Source of the DNA: SW132 sp038150125
GTDB lineage: Bacteria > Bacteroidota > Rhodothermia > Balneolales > Balneolaceae
Length of the DNA: 64,000 bases
Reading direction: 5' to 3'
NCBI RefSeq assembly: GCF_038150125.1
Contig: NZ_JBBVMF010000025.1
Coordinates: 1 to 64,000, forward strand
Shown: one piece after another, positions 24,940 through 33,240 of the stretch
Layout of the letters: every line of letters starts with the position of its first letter
Position numbering within the stretch: position 1 is the stretch's first letter
Made by a program: the position numbers and the translations under genes
The notes under the pieces: generated by a model
Told to the model about the DNA's origin: nothing
The model's database searches: none
What the model saw: the letters and a program-made list of their open reading frames with translations, nothing else

Positions 24940-27900
24940 CTAAGACGTTCTCATCAGCTGAACTGCATCTTTGCCGACGATATTTCGAAGCCCGTTGAGC
25001 AGATCATTGTTTGGCTCCACCACAAACTTTCTTACGTTCATTCTGAGCGGACCATTGGCATGTTCGCTTTCCACTCTCAGTGTGACCGGTGTTTCACCTT
25101 TATGAATGCTCATGAGGGTCGCCATGTCTTTGAGATCGTCGTGCGAAAGCAAGCTGGTTTGCAGCTGCAGCTTCAGCATCAATTGATTCTGGAACTTTTC
25201 CCGGAGGTTTTCAACACGTTCCAGGGTATTTGCCATGATTTTGGCTGGACCGCGCCTGCTAAGCGTTCCATCAAGAAGAACAATTGTATCGGCAGATAAC
25301 AATCCCTGGTGACGATCAAATACTTCACTGAAGACCAGGACTTCCATCGCACCATGGAGGTCTTCAATCTGAACAAACGCCATCGGCCGCCCTTTTTTAT
25401 CGGTCACCTGTTTCACGTTGGTTATGATCCCCACGATTTTTATCTGTTCGCGGTCATTCATCTCCGAGAGTTTATCTTCGGCAAGCGTATGAGACGCAAA
25501 TAGGCGGATGTCCTCTCGATACCGGTCCAGGGGATGCCCGCTCAGGTAAAAACCAATCAGTTCCCGCTCACGGTTCAGACGCTCAATGTTCGTCCATTTC
25601 GGACAGTCTCTGAGTTTGGGTTCATCCAGAGAAATTCCGTCGGCCGTTTCACCGCCAAAAAGGCTCGCCTGGTTCATCCGCTCCTCTTCCTGCTTTCGTG
25701 AGGCGTAGCTGATCACATCTTCCACGCTGGCCAGAAGCTGCGCCCGGTTTTCGTGCAGGGTATCAAACGCGCCGGCCTGCACCAGGCTTTCGATTGTGCG
25801 CCGGTTACAGACGCGCGTATCTATTCGGGAAGCAAAATCGAAAATCGTTCGGAACTCGCCTCTCTCCTTTCGTTCTTCGGCAATCTGCTCGATGGCATTA
25901 CTTCCCACGCCTTTAATCGCCGACATCCCATACTGCACGCGGCCATTTCGAACTACAAATTTACCTTCGGCTGTGTTGATGTTGGGCGGATCCACGGGAA
26001 TCTCCAACCGCTGACACTCCTCAATAAAAAACGACACTTTTTTGATGTCGCCCATATTATGGCTCAAGACCGAGGCCATGTATTCAGCCGTGTAGTTCGC
26101 TTTGAAAAACATCGTCTGGTACGCAACGACCGAATACGCCGCGGAGTGCGACTTGTTAAACCCGTAGCCGGCAAACAACGCCATTTTATCGAATACATCC
26201 TTGGCGACCTCTTTACTGTAGCCCAGCTCCTGAGCCTGCGTCATAAACTTTTTCTCTTCCGGTGGCAGGAGATCAGCTTTCTTCTTACCCATAATTCGAC
26301 GCAGCACATCCGCTTCACCGAGTGAATAACCCCCCATTTTTTGCGCTACCTGCATGATCTGTTCCTGGTAGACCATAATTCCGTGAGTTGGCTTTAGAAT
26401 GCCTTTCAAATCATCATGCGGATACTCAACAGATTCCTTCCCATGTTTTCGGTTGATGTAATCCGGGATGAACTGCATCGGGCCGGGACGATAGAGTGCG
26501 TTCATGGCGATCAGGTCATTAATCGTTTCCGACTTTAGATCTTTCAGGTGCTTGCGCATCCCTTCCGATTCAAACTGAAACACGCCAACGGTCAGCCCCT
26601 TTTTGAAAAACTCGAAGGTTTTTTCATCATCCAGCGGAATATCATCCAGATTGTATTCCGTGCCATGATTGTCTTTAACCTGCTGGATCGCTGTCTTTAA
26701 GATCGACAGCGTTTTAAGACCCAGGAAATCCATCTTCAGCATCCCGGCATCTTCAATCACTTTCCCATCAAACTGCGTGACGTAGAGATCGGCATCTTTA
26801 GCCGTGGCAATGGGAATATAATTAGTGAGCTTATCTGGAGCGATAATCACACCGGCCGCGTGAATACCTGTATTACGAACCGATCCTTCCAGCGTCTCAG
26901 CCATCTGAAGAGTTTGTCCTTCAAGATCATCCTTCTTTTTGATGTCGCTAAGCTCACGAACTTCTTTAAATGCATCTGCCAGGGAAATCCCTATGGTTTC
27001 AGGAATGAGTTTGGCAAGGCGATCTGCATCGGGCAGCGGCAGATCCAGCACCCGGGCCACATCACGAACTGACGATCGCGCAGCCATCGAGCCGAACGTA
27101 ATAATATGTGCCACCTGCGATTTTCCATATTTGTCCACCACGTAATCAATCACGCGCTGGCGACCGTCATCGTCAAAGTCGATATCAATATCAGGCATCG
27201 ACACACGCTCCGGGTTCAGAAACCGCTCAAAGAGCAGGTCGTACATCAGCGGATCAATATTGGTGATGCCGGTGCAATACGCTACCACCGACCCCGCGGC
27301 TGACCCACGACCGGGCCCCACAAACACGTCCATCTCCCGCGCTTTGGCGATAAAATCCTGTACAATCAAAAAGTAACCGGCAAACCCCATCGTCTTGATG
27401 ATATTCAGCTCATGATCAATCCGGTTCGTAACCTCATCAGTCAGCTCGCCATAGTGATTTTTTGCTCCCTCAAGCGTAAGATGGCGCAGATAATCATCTT
27501 CCGTTTCGAACGGGTCTGGCAGCGCAAAGTTGGGCAGAATCACATCGCGTTTCAGCTCAATCGGATCCACCTTATCCACAATCTCCTGCGTATTGGTGAT
27601 CGCTTCCGGTACATCCGCAAAGAGCGCCTTCATCTCCTCCTGCGTCTTGAAATAGAACTTGTCGTTTGGAAATCCAAACCGGTAGCCGCGTCCTCGCCCG
27701 ATCGGCGTACTCATCAGCTCGCCATTATCGATACAGAGCAGGGCATCGTGGGCTTTGGCATCCTCCTGCTCCATATAAAACACATTGTTGCTCGCAATGA
27801 CTTTAATGCCATATTTCTTAGCAAATCTGAGCAGCACCGAGTTCACACGCTCTTCCTCTTCAAGGCCGTGACGCATCAGTTCAATGTAGAGATCGTCACC

Positions 27901-29148
27901 AAACAGCTCGTGCCACCATTTAAGAGCCTCTTCCGCCTGTTCTTCACCTTTGTTGAGAATCAGGTCGGGAACTTCACCCTGGAGTCCGCCGGTTGTGGCC
28001 ATCAATCCGGATCGGTATTTCTTTACCAGCTCACGATCGATTCGCGGAAATTTGTAATAATAGCCTTCAATAAACCCGAGAGAACAAAGTTCTGAAATAT
28101 TCTGGTAGCCCTCCCGATTTTTAGCCAAGAACACCTGCTGATATCGTTTGTCGCGGTGATCCCGGGTAAACTTTTTCTGATGGCGGTCTTCCACAAAATA
28201 GCACTCGCATCCAATAATCGGCTTAATGCCTGCATCATGTGCTTTCTGGACAAAACTGAAGGTTCCATACATATTCCCCAAATCTGTAAGGGCAACAGCG
28301 GGCATGCCATCTTTTTTGGCCTTATCAATCAGGTCATTTATTCCGGCGGCGGCTTCAAGCACCGAGTATTTTGAATGGGTATGAAGATGACTGAACGAGC
28401 CGGTAATTTTTGCTGTATCGGCATCAGCTACCGGCAGATCGATTGTGGAATCATCACTGCCTTCGTCTCCTGTTACGCCGCGCCGTTTCAGCTCTTCAAC
28501 TTTGGGCATGTAGTGATCCTGGTCAATCAGCTCAAACGCCTTCTTTTCCAATTCAAGATCGGCAGACATCTGCGGTTTGATGACCCTAAGACGCACAAGC
28601 TCCAGAAACGCACGGGCTGTGGCATCCACATCAGCGGCGGCGTTGTGAGCCTCTTCAAAGCCCACATCAAACAGCTTATCGTGAAGTTCGGCAAGGGTCG
28701 GCCATTTGTAACGGCCGCGTCCGCCCGGAATGGCACAGAATTCGGTGGACTCATCCTTAGTGTCGATGTCAATTTTTTTATCCAGCGGATTGTCCCTTTC
28801 CATCCGCAGGTACTCAGCCCCCATGATGTTCAGGTCGAACTCCAGGTTGTGGCCGATCACGAATGTGGACCGCTCCACATCTTTGTTGAACGCATCCATC
28901 ACATCGTTCAGCGGAATGCCCTCTTTTCGCGCCCGCTCGGTAGAGATACCGTGTACTTTCTCAGAGTTGAACGGAATCGTAAACCCATCGGGCTGAACGA
29001 TATAATCGCCCTCTGAAATCAGTTTCCCGGTGTGATCGTGCAGCTGCCAGGCGAGCTGCACACAGCGTGGCCAGTTGTCGAAATCACTGCGCGGAGCCGA
29101 ATAGTTCTGAGGCAAACCGGTCGTTTCTGTATCAAAAATCAGGTACAT
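24940..29148 (-). CDS. dnaE: DNA polymerase III alpha subunit with fused N-terminal DEDDh exonuclease
   Basis: A 1402-residue replicative polymerase. Residues 1-190 are a DnaQ-like proofreading exonuclease with all motifs intact: Exo I FDTETTG (D6, E8), Exo II GHNLEFD (D105) and Exo III HNAAADVD (H168, D173). The PHP domain follows (HLHTHSKYSV, H255/H257), then the C-family palm with GPGRGSAAGS (611-620) and catalytic PDIDIDFDD (D653, D655). The C-terminus contains HhH and OB domains (IKIVGIITNVKQVTDKKGRP). Canonical DnaE is about 1160 residues and uses a separate epsilon subunit; PolC carries its exonuclease inserted in PHP. This fusion is a third arrangement, reported in some Bacteroidota-related lineages. 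Confidence 0.96.
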   Translation of the reverse strand: MYLIFDTETTGLPQNYSAPRSDFDNWPRCVQLAWQLHDHTGKLISEGDYIVQPDGFTIPFNSEKVHGISTERARKEGIPLNDVMDAFNKDVERSTFVIGHNLEFDLNIMGAEYLRMERDNPLDKKIDIDTKDESTEFCAIPGGRGRYKWPTLAELHDKLFDVGFEEAHNAAADVDATARAFLELVRLRVIKPQMSADLELEKKAFELIDQDHYMPKVEELKRRGVTGDEGSDDSTIDLPVADADTAKITGSFSHLHTHSKYSVLEAAAGINDLIDKAKKDGMPAVALTDLGNMYGTFSFVQKAHDAGIKPIIGCECYFVEDRHQKKFTRDHRDKRYQQVFLAKNREGYQNISELCSLGFIEGYYYKFPRIDRELVKKYRSGLMATTGGLQGEVPDLILNKGEEQAEEALKWWHELFGDDLYIELMRHGLEEEERVNSVLLRFAKKYGIKVIASNNVFYMEQEDAKAHDALLCIDNGELMSTPIGRGRGYRFGFPNDKFYFKTQEEMKALFADVPEAITNTQEIVDKVDPIELKRDVILPNFALPDPFETEDDYLRHLTLEGAKNHYGELTDEVTNRIDHELNIIKTMGFAGYFLIVQDFIAKAREMDVFVGPGRGSAAGSVVAYCTGITNIDPLMYDLLFERFLNPERVSMPDIDIDFDDDGRQRVIDYVVDKYGKSQVAHIITFGSMAARSSVRDVARVLDLPLPDADRLAKLIPETIGISLADAFKEVRELSDIKKKDDLEGQTLQMAETLEGSVRNTGIHAAGVIIAPDKLTNYIPIATAKDADLYVTQFDGKVIEDAGMLKMDFLGLKTLSILKTAIQQVKDNHGTEYNLDDIPLDDEKTFEFFKKGLTVGVFQFESEGMRKHLKDLKSETINDLIAMNALYRPGPMQFIPDYINRKHGKESVEYPHDDLKGILKPTHGIMVYQEQIMQVAQKMGGYSLGEADVLRRIMGKKKADLLPPEEKKFMTQAQELGYSKEVAKDVFDKMALFAGYGFNKSHSAAYSVVAYQTMFFKANYTAEYMASVLSHNMGDIKKVSFFIEECQRLEIPVDPPNINTAEGKFVVRNGRVQYGMSAIKGVGSNAIEQIAEERKERGEFRTIFDFASRIDTRVCNRRTIESLVQAGAFDTLHENRAQLLASVEDVISYASRKQEEERMNQASLFGGETADGISLDEPKLRDCPKWTNIERLNRERELIGFYLSGHPLDRYREDIRLFASHTLAEDKLSEMNDREQIKIVGIITNVKQVTDKKGRPMAFVQIEDLHGAMEVLVFSEVFDRHQGLLSADTIVLLDGTLSRRGPAKIMANTLERVENLREKFQNQLMLKLQLQTSLLSHDDLKDMATLMSIHKGETPVTLRVESEHANGPLRMNVRKFVVEPNNDLLNGLRNIVGKDAVQLMRTS

Positions 29149-29436
29149 AAAAAGGGAGTTGCTGATGGATTTTTTTTGCTAAATCGAGGATGAAATATAA
29201 ATCAGATTTGAACCAATCACAGACAAAGTTCAGTAAATTTTACTCTCCAATTATCGAGCAGATTACAAATTTGAGGCTGCCAAAAAAATTTTAAATAAGA
29301 ACATTAATCATCAATATCGTTATATCGAAATCAAATCAAACTAAAACCGATTAGCGAATATCAATTTGCATCAATCCCTAAAACTCCTTAAATCTGTTTC
29401 AACTAATACTTCTGACACTTAACCATTTTAATTTTT
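29149..29436. other. Intergenic region between divergent dnaE and the 29437 ORF
   Basis: This 288-base AT-rich stretch must hold the dnaE promoter on the minus strand. I see no open reading frame of note, no strong hairpin and no repeat copy. Confidence 0.5.
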
Positions 29437-29835
29437 TTGAAGACTATTGATTACAAAACAGTCATCCAGGACCTGGTAGACTATTGCCGTGAGCTCCTCC
29501 ATGAGTTTGTACCTGTTGAAGAGGAAGATATACAAGCTCCGGCGATTACCGGTATATGGATCGCCGCTGGAAACTCTTACCCCAATCGCTGGATATTTAA
29601 GACCGAAGGGATAGTTGAGAAATACTATAATAACGAACTGTATAAAATCTATTATTGGGACATCCGCCCCCCGTCCGATCCATCCGAATCGAACTTAAGG
29701 GAGCTAATACTTGCGAACGTCAATAATCCGGGCACAGAAATTGGATTTCAAATAAGTGTACTTACCGGTGAGCAGCTGGTCCTTCAGTACAGCACGGGGA
29801 TTGATGAGTCGGAACGGGTGTTTGATCGGTATTAG
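29437..29835 (+). CDS. Hypothetical protein, possibly N-terminally truncated
   Basis: A 132-codon frame that opens with TTG (29437) and contains no ATG at all. The in-frame stop upstream is at 29413, and no Shine-Dalgarno is visible. The residue pattern looks like real protein (ITGIWIAAGNSYPNRWIFKT, then KIYYWDI and LTGEQLVLQYST), reminiscent of lipocalin-like beta structure with a Gly-x-Trp start, but I do not recognise a family. It may be the remains of a longer exported protein that lost its signal peptide. It lies just upstream of the effector/immunity array and could be an eroded part of it; that is inference only. Confidence 0.4.
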   Translation: MKTIDYKTVIQDLVDYCRELLHEFVPVEEEDIQAPAITGIWIAAGNSYPNRWIFKTEGIVEKYYNNELYKIYYWDIRPPSDPSESNLRELILANVNNPGTEIGFQISVLTGEQLVLQYSTGIDESERVFDRY

Positions 29836-29997
29836 TATGATAAGACACCACCATGAAACCTGATACCGCAACAAACACGGTGACCCTGCCACATCTGTGG
29901 AGCATGTCATCAAAAATAAATTCTAAAAAAAATTTGTACTACATACATCAAATGAGTTAATTCTGTGAACGTTCATCCAGAATTACACGACTAAACT

Positions 29998-31396
29998 ATG
30001 CAATTCTACCCGTCATATTTATCTGGTCTATTGTTGCTTTCAGTATTTTTTATTGCAGGATGTGATCTCATAACCCCCCCATCAGTCTAAACAAAACGAA
30101 TTAGAAAACGCGGACCCGGAATCTTTACTCATGTCCCCAATGCAGACCAGTGCCTCGCTTATCGCGGATGGAAAAGCAAAGTCCGCCGGTTCCCAATCCT
30201 CTTTTGGCTGTTACCTGAGCTCTTTATCTGACAGTAACAATGCGCCATACGCGTTTTGGAGCGTGTATCTGCACTACCCCGAAGTAATTGTTTCTGATGC
30301 GGGAGAGGCTAAAGCAGCCTATAAATACCGGCTAAAAGATGATGATGGTAAGATTTATCTACTTGCTAACTGCGTGATTCCTGCAACCAGAGAAGCCGCA
30401 TCTATGGTGGACGATCTCCTGCGGGAGTCTATTCGTATGTATGAAAAATCTAACATTACGCAAGGTACGATGACTGCATCACTTCAGAAATCATCTAATC
30501 CATTTTGTGACCTCCCCAACAGCGAGGGGTTTTCGTGCTCGCCAGGAAAATGCTGGTATAGTCTTAATATGAATACCTGCTGTGAAACTGATCCTCTAAC
30601 AGGTGAATATATAAATTGCGGAACAGCAGAGGTAGAAGTAGTTGCAGAAATTGATGACTGTACAGATTGTGGCGACGGAGGCGGAGGTTCATTGCCACCA
30701 CCTGACGACCCCGACGATCCATGGCTCCCACCCCCAAACGGTGGAGGCGGCGGCGCATGCACTACCTGCAACCCGGGCGATAACCCCGATGGCGACGACG
30801 AATCCTGCCCGCTTGGCACGATTGCCGATGAGAATGGGGGATGTATTGGGGAGGAGGATCCGAAGCCGTGTGTGGGGAATCCTGTGAAGAATCCAAGGAT
30901 TGCACCTCAAGCTAACAGTGGAATAGAGGGAGGAAGGTTTAGGGCTGGCGCACGTAAAAAGTTCAATAATCAGGGCATATTAGTAGATAAACCTCATTGG
31001 GCAACAGATTTGGCGAACAATAAAGGTGATATGATTCATTCTCTTTATGATGGTACTTTATTCGCAACAGGATATGACGAATCTGGGTGGGGTCATTTTG
31101 TAATCATAAAATCAATTGTAGATGGTATCGAGTATTATTTCTTGTATGCTCACTTACAGCAAAGTGATTTTAACTTTGATCAAGTTTCAGCAGGTTTTCC
31201 CATTGGAATAGCAAGCGATTCAGGAAATTTGAGCCAAGCAATATCAGATAGTTTAGCCGTTCAGCATGTACATCTTGAGGTTAGAAAAGTAGTTGCTGGG
31301 GTAAGTTTTAACAGCTCCCCCAAATTAGATCCGGAAGATTTCCTGACAACAAAATTCGATAGTTTTGGGAATCCAATTACAAGTACTGATTGCTAA
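29998..31396 (+). CDS. Lipoprotein effector with C-terminal M23 metallopeptidase, frameshifted at a C7 tract
   Basis: From the ATG at 29998 a lipoprotein signal reads LLLLSVFFIAGC, then the frame stops at TAA 30088-30090. Removing one C from the tract at 30074-30080 joins it exactly to the long frame that can also start at ATG 30131 (421 residues). Numbered from that ATG: an unknown N-terminal region (1-120), a Cys-rich region (126-180), a Gly/Pro/Asp linker (181-245) and a LytM-type M23 domain (280-385) with HWATD (H289, D293), YAHL (H341) and HVHLEV (H379, H381). All zinc and catalytic residues are present, so a peptidoglycan endopeptidase is expected. The gene may be phase-variable, newly broken, or miscalled at the homopolymer. 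Two small exported genes follow at once. Confidence 0.75.
30074..30080 (+). repeat. C7 homopolymer at the frameshift site
   Basis: Seven consecutive C residues right after the lipobox codons. With six, the lipoprotein signal would be in frame with the M23 effector; with seven (as here) or eight the frame ends within a few codons. Such tracts are classical slipped-strand sites, and also classical sequencing-error sites. Confidence 0.8.
30661..30857 (+). repeat. Effector linker repeat, copy 1
   Basis: DNA encoding the Gly/Pro linker and the CTTCNPGDNPDGDDESC module of the M23 effector. It aligns without gaps to 33342-33540 with about nine or ten mismatches in some 197 positions, including 67 identical bases in a row (30764-30830). 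Similarity falls off sharply on the 3' side, where the catalytic domains differ. It is a candidate recombination joint for exchanging C-terminal domains. Confidence 0.85.
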
Positions 31397-31419
31397 CCTA
31401 AACTTTTTATTAAATTATT

Positions 31420-31956
31420 ATGAAAAATTTAAAGCTAATACTCACTCTTTTTTTCCTTTTATTAACAAATTGCATCCAAGGACAAAACAAAGTTGACTAT
31501 CCATTTGAAGTTTTTAGTGAAATAACGCTCAATGATAAATTATCTATCGTTGAATTATCAAATACCAAACTCAGTTCAGAGAATTTAACAACCTATATGG
31601 GAACCCCTAATAATGAAGAGTGTAATGATTTTACAGCATATTCGAGATGTACTCTTTTTTATGATGGGTTAATCTTGAAATATACAGATCGTTACGGCTC
31701 TTTCGATTTTGATTCTGCAAGATTGACTAATTCAATCCCTAACATTTCTTATGAGGGCACAAACATAAAAGTGGGGGATAATATCAACCTTTTAAGTTCA
31801 ATTTTTCAGGAAGCTTACCATCAGAGAGGCACGAATGCTGAGGAAGAACACTCCGTACGATTAGGACTGATCGATACATCTCTTGTTTTAGAATTTATAT
31901 ACAATGTATCGTCAGATTTGATTAAAGAGATCAACATAAGCCAAAGTAATATTTAA
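31420..31956 (+). CDS. Exported small protein, candidate immunity protein 1 for the M23 effector
   Basis: A 178-residue protein with a signal peptide (LILTLFFLLLTNCIQGQ). The cysteine in LTNC could be a weak lipobox. The mature part includes GTPNNEECNDF, CTLFYDGLILKYTD and FQEAYHQRG, and the next gene shares this layout (LGEPVSEDC, CSFTYDGLEINYTS, FPEAYDNRG), so the two are diverged paralogues. The paired cysteines suggest a disulfide in the periplasm. It begins 23 bases after the effector stop. Location, export and position behind a peptidoglycan hydrolase fit a periplasmic immunity protein; I do not know the family. The sequence is visibly more AT-rich than the linker DNA. Confidence 0.65.
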   Translation: MKNLKLILTLFFLLLTNCIQGQNKVDYPFEVFSEITLNDKLSIVELSNTKLSSENLTTYMGTPNNEECNDFTAYSRCTLFYDGLILKYTDRYGSFDFDSARLTNSIPNISYEGTNIKVGDNINLLSSIFQEAYHQRGTNAEEEHSVRLGLIDTSLVLEFIYNVSSDLIKEINISQSNI

Positions 31957-31958
31957 AG

Positions 31959-32504
31959 ATGATTGAGAAGATTTGGATTGTATTGTTCTTTACTTTTTTA
32001 CCTATTGGTTTTACCCAAGCACAGATAGCTGAGAAAATAGATTATGAACAATTCAAAAATTTCTCAATACACGATCAAATCACAATAGAAAGACTCGTCA
32101 ACCTTGAGGGTAACTGGGAATTTCTTAAAGATTCTTTAGGCGAACCTGTAAGTGAAGATTGTAAGGAAGGAGATTCATTTATGGGAATTGAGTCCTATTG
32201 CAGCTTTACATATGACGGATTGGAAATCAACTACACAAGCGTTGGAAACGGTGTTGAACTATCTTCAGTCAAGATTACTAATGATAATGCCTTTTTAATG
32301 TATGAGAATATTGAACTTCGAGTGGATGATTCCATCTCAAAAATAGCCCCTCTTTTCCCTGAAGCCTATGATAACCGGGGGCTAATAGACACAAATCATG
32401 TGATCAAGTTAAATGTAGCTGGTTCTGTTGCGAATATTTCTTTTCTATATGATCCGATCGATGAAAAAATTACGGAAATCCGGTTTGTACAGGTTTTAAC
32501 TTAG
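31959..32504 (+). CDS. Exported small protein, candidate immunity protein 2 (paralogue of the preceding gene)
   Basis: A 181-residue protein with a signal peptide (IVLFFTFLPIGFTQAQ, cleavage probably after TQA). Its mature part parallels the preceding protein: the two conserved cysteines, the YDGLEINY segment, a VKITN/ARLTN strand and the PLFPEAYDNRG motif. The ATG lies 2 bases after the previous stop, so the two genes are one transcription unit with the M23 effector. A tandem duplicate behind one effector may protect against variant toxins. Function is inferred from context only; this could instead be a general periplasmic protein family. Confidence 0.65.
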   Translation: MIEKIWIVLFFTFLPIGFTQAQIAEKIDYEQFKNFSIHDQITIERLVNLEGNWEFLKDSLGEPVSEDCKEGDSFMGIESYCSFTYDGLEINYTSVGNGVELSSVKITNDNAFLMYENIELRVDDSISKIAPLFPEAYDNRGLIDTNHVIKLNVAGSVANISFLYDPIDEKITEIRFVQVLT

Positions 32505-32556
32505 TCTTAAACCATCCGATAAATCAATAAGTGAATTTTGATAGACTATCACGGGA

Positions 32557-32701
32557 GATCCCTGGAATCCACCCCGGATAACGGAGGCGGCGGCATATGC
32601 ACTACCTGCAACCCGGTGATGACCTCGATGACGACGGAGAGGAGGATTGCCTACTGGGCGAGATTGTTGAAAAAAAGGATAAACTAAATTGTGATGTTTA
32701 A
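32557..32701 (+). pseudogene. Collapsed effector remnant (linker fused to a C-terminal tail)
   Basis: Bases 32557-32665 are a degraded linker copy: GATCCCTGG, then GGAGGCGGCGGCATATGC and ACTACCTGCAACCCG as in copies 1 and 2, with small deletions that break the frame. After GGCGAGATTGTTGAA it jumps straight to codons for KDKLNCDV and a stop. The complete GH108 cassette also ends in TCDV with the same overlap into the next gene. The catalytic domain has therefore been lost, leaving the two ends of a former effector gene. Confidence 0.7.
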
Positions 32702-33146
32702 AACAAAAATTATTTTATTTCTTGGCATCATACCTCTTTTAGGGATGGTATACTCATTCAATTCAAACAGTGACGTACCTCAAGATTCAGACTTAATCGG
32801 TTATTATTTCATAGATGAGGAAGGAGTACTTTTTACTTTACGAATTGTAAAAGAAGATGGTGAATTGAAAGGGCGACACTGCTGGACTGATCAACTAAGT
32901 GTGGGCGAAGATTGCACACCAAGAAACGGCCGCTCATTAACAAACCCTGAAATAATTAATGAAGATACGGTTCAATTCACCTTCCGAACATAATATGCGA
33001 TGGGTGCTGAAACTGAATCCGATTACTACGGAAAGGTTAAGCTAACCCTTCAGGATGAAAACATACTCCTATGGGAAATCACCGAACAACCAGAAGGCCA
33101 CACGGTTATTCCCGATGAACTTTCGCTTGAGAGGTATCAGGAATAA
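32694..33146 (+). pseudogene. Decayed immunity-type gene with an in-frame stop
   Basis: The frame begins ATG TTT AAA (32694), overlapping the stop of the effector remnant by 8 bases, and encodes a signal peptide (IILFLGIIPLLGMVYS). It is interrupted by TAA at 32991-32993, then continues in the same frame to 33146. Across the stop it aligns with the intact gene at 34199: VQFTFRT-stop-YAMGAET against IELDFISQYSMGSLSET, and GKVKLTL/LLWEITEQP against GRVRLTV/IKWEVIEMP. The stop sits where the intact copy has glutamine, which suggests CAA to TAA. A single-base change could restore it. Confidence 0.75.
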
Positions 33147-33240
33147 TTAATATTTCCATAATACTATTTCAATTGTTGCACTACTCACCTCAAATTCGCA
33201 GGACTGATGCAGCCTTCCCAACAGCGAAGGATACTCATGC

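Noticed and set aside
30484..30819. Antisense Pro/Gly/Ser-rich frames over both effector linkers (also 33147-33722), looking like a collagen-like protein
   Set aside because: They are the complement of the Gly/Pro linker, whose low-complexity composition keeps the opposite strand open. The sense frame has real domains on both sides.
33205..33207. TGA upstream of the GH108 cassette as a possible selenocysteine codon
   Set aside because: The paralogous effector has phenylalanine at the aligned place, no SECIS-like hairpin follows, and the homology fades just upstream. A truncated 5' end explains it better.
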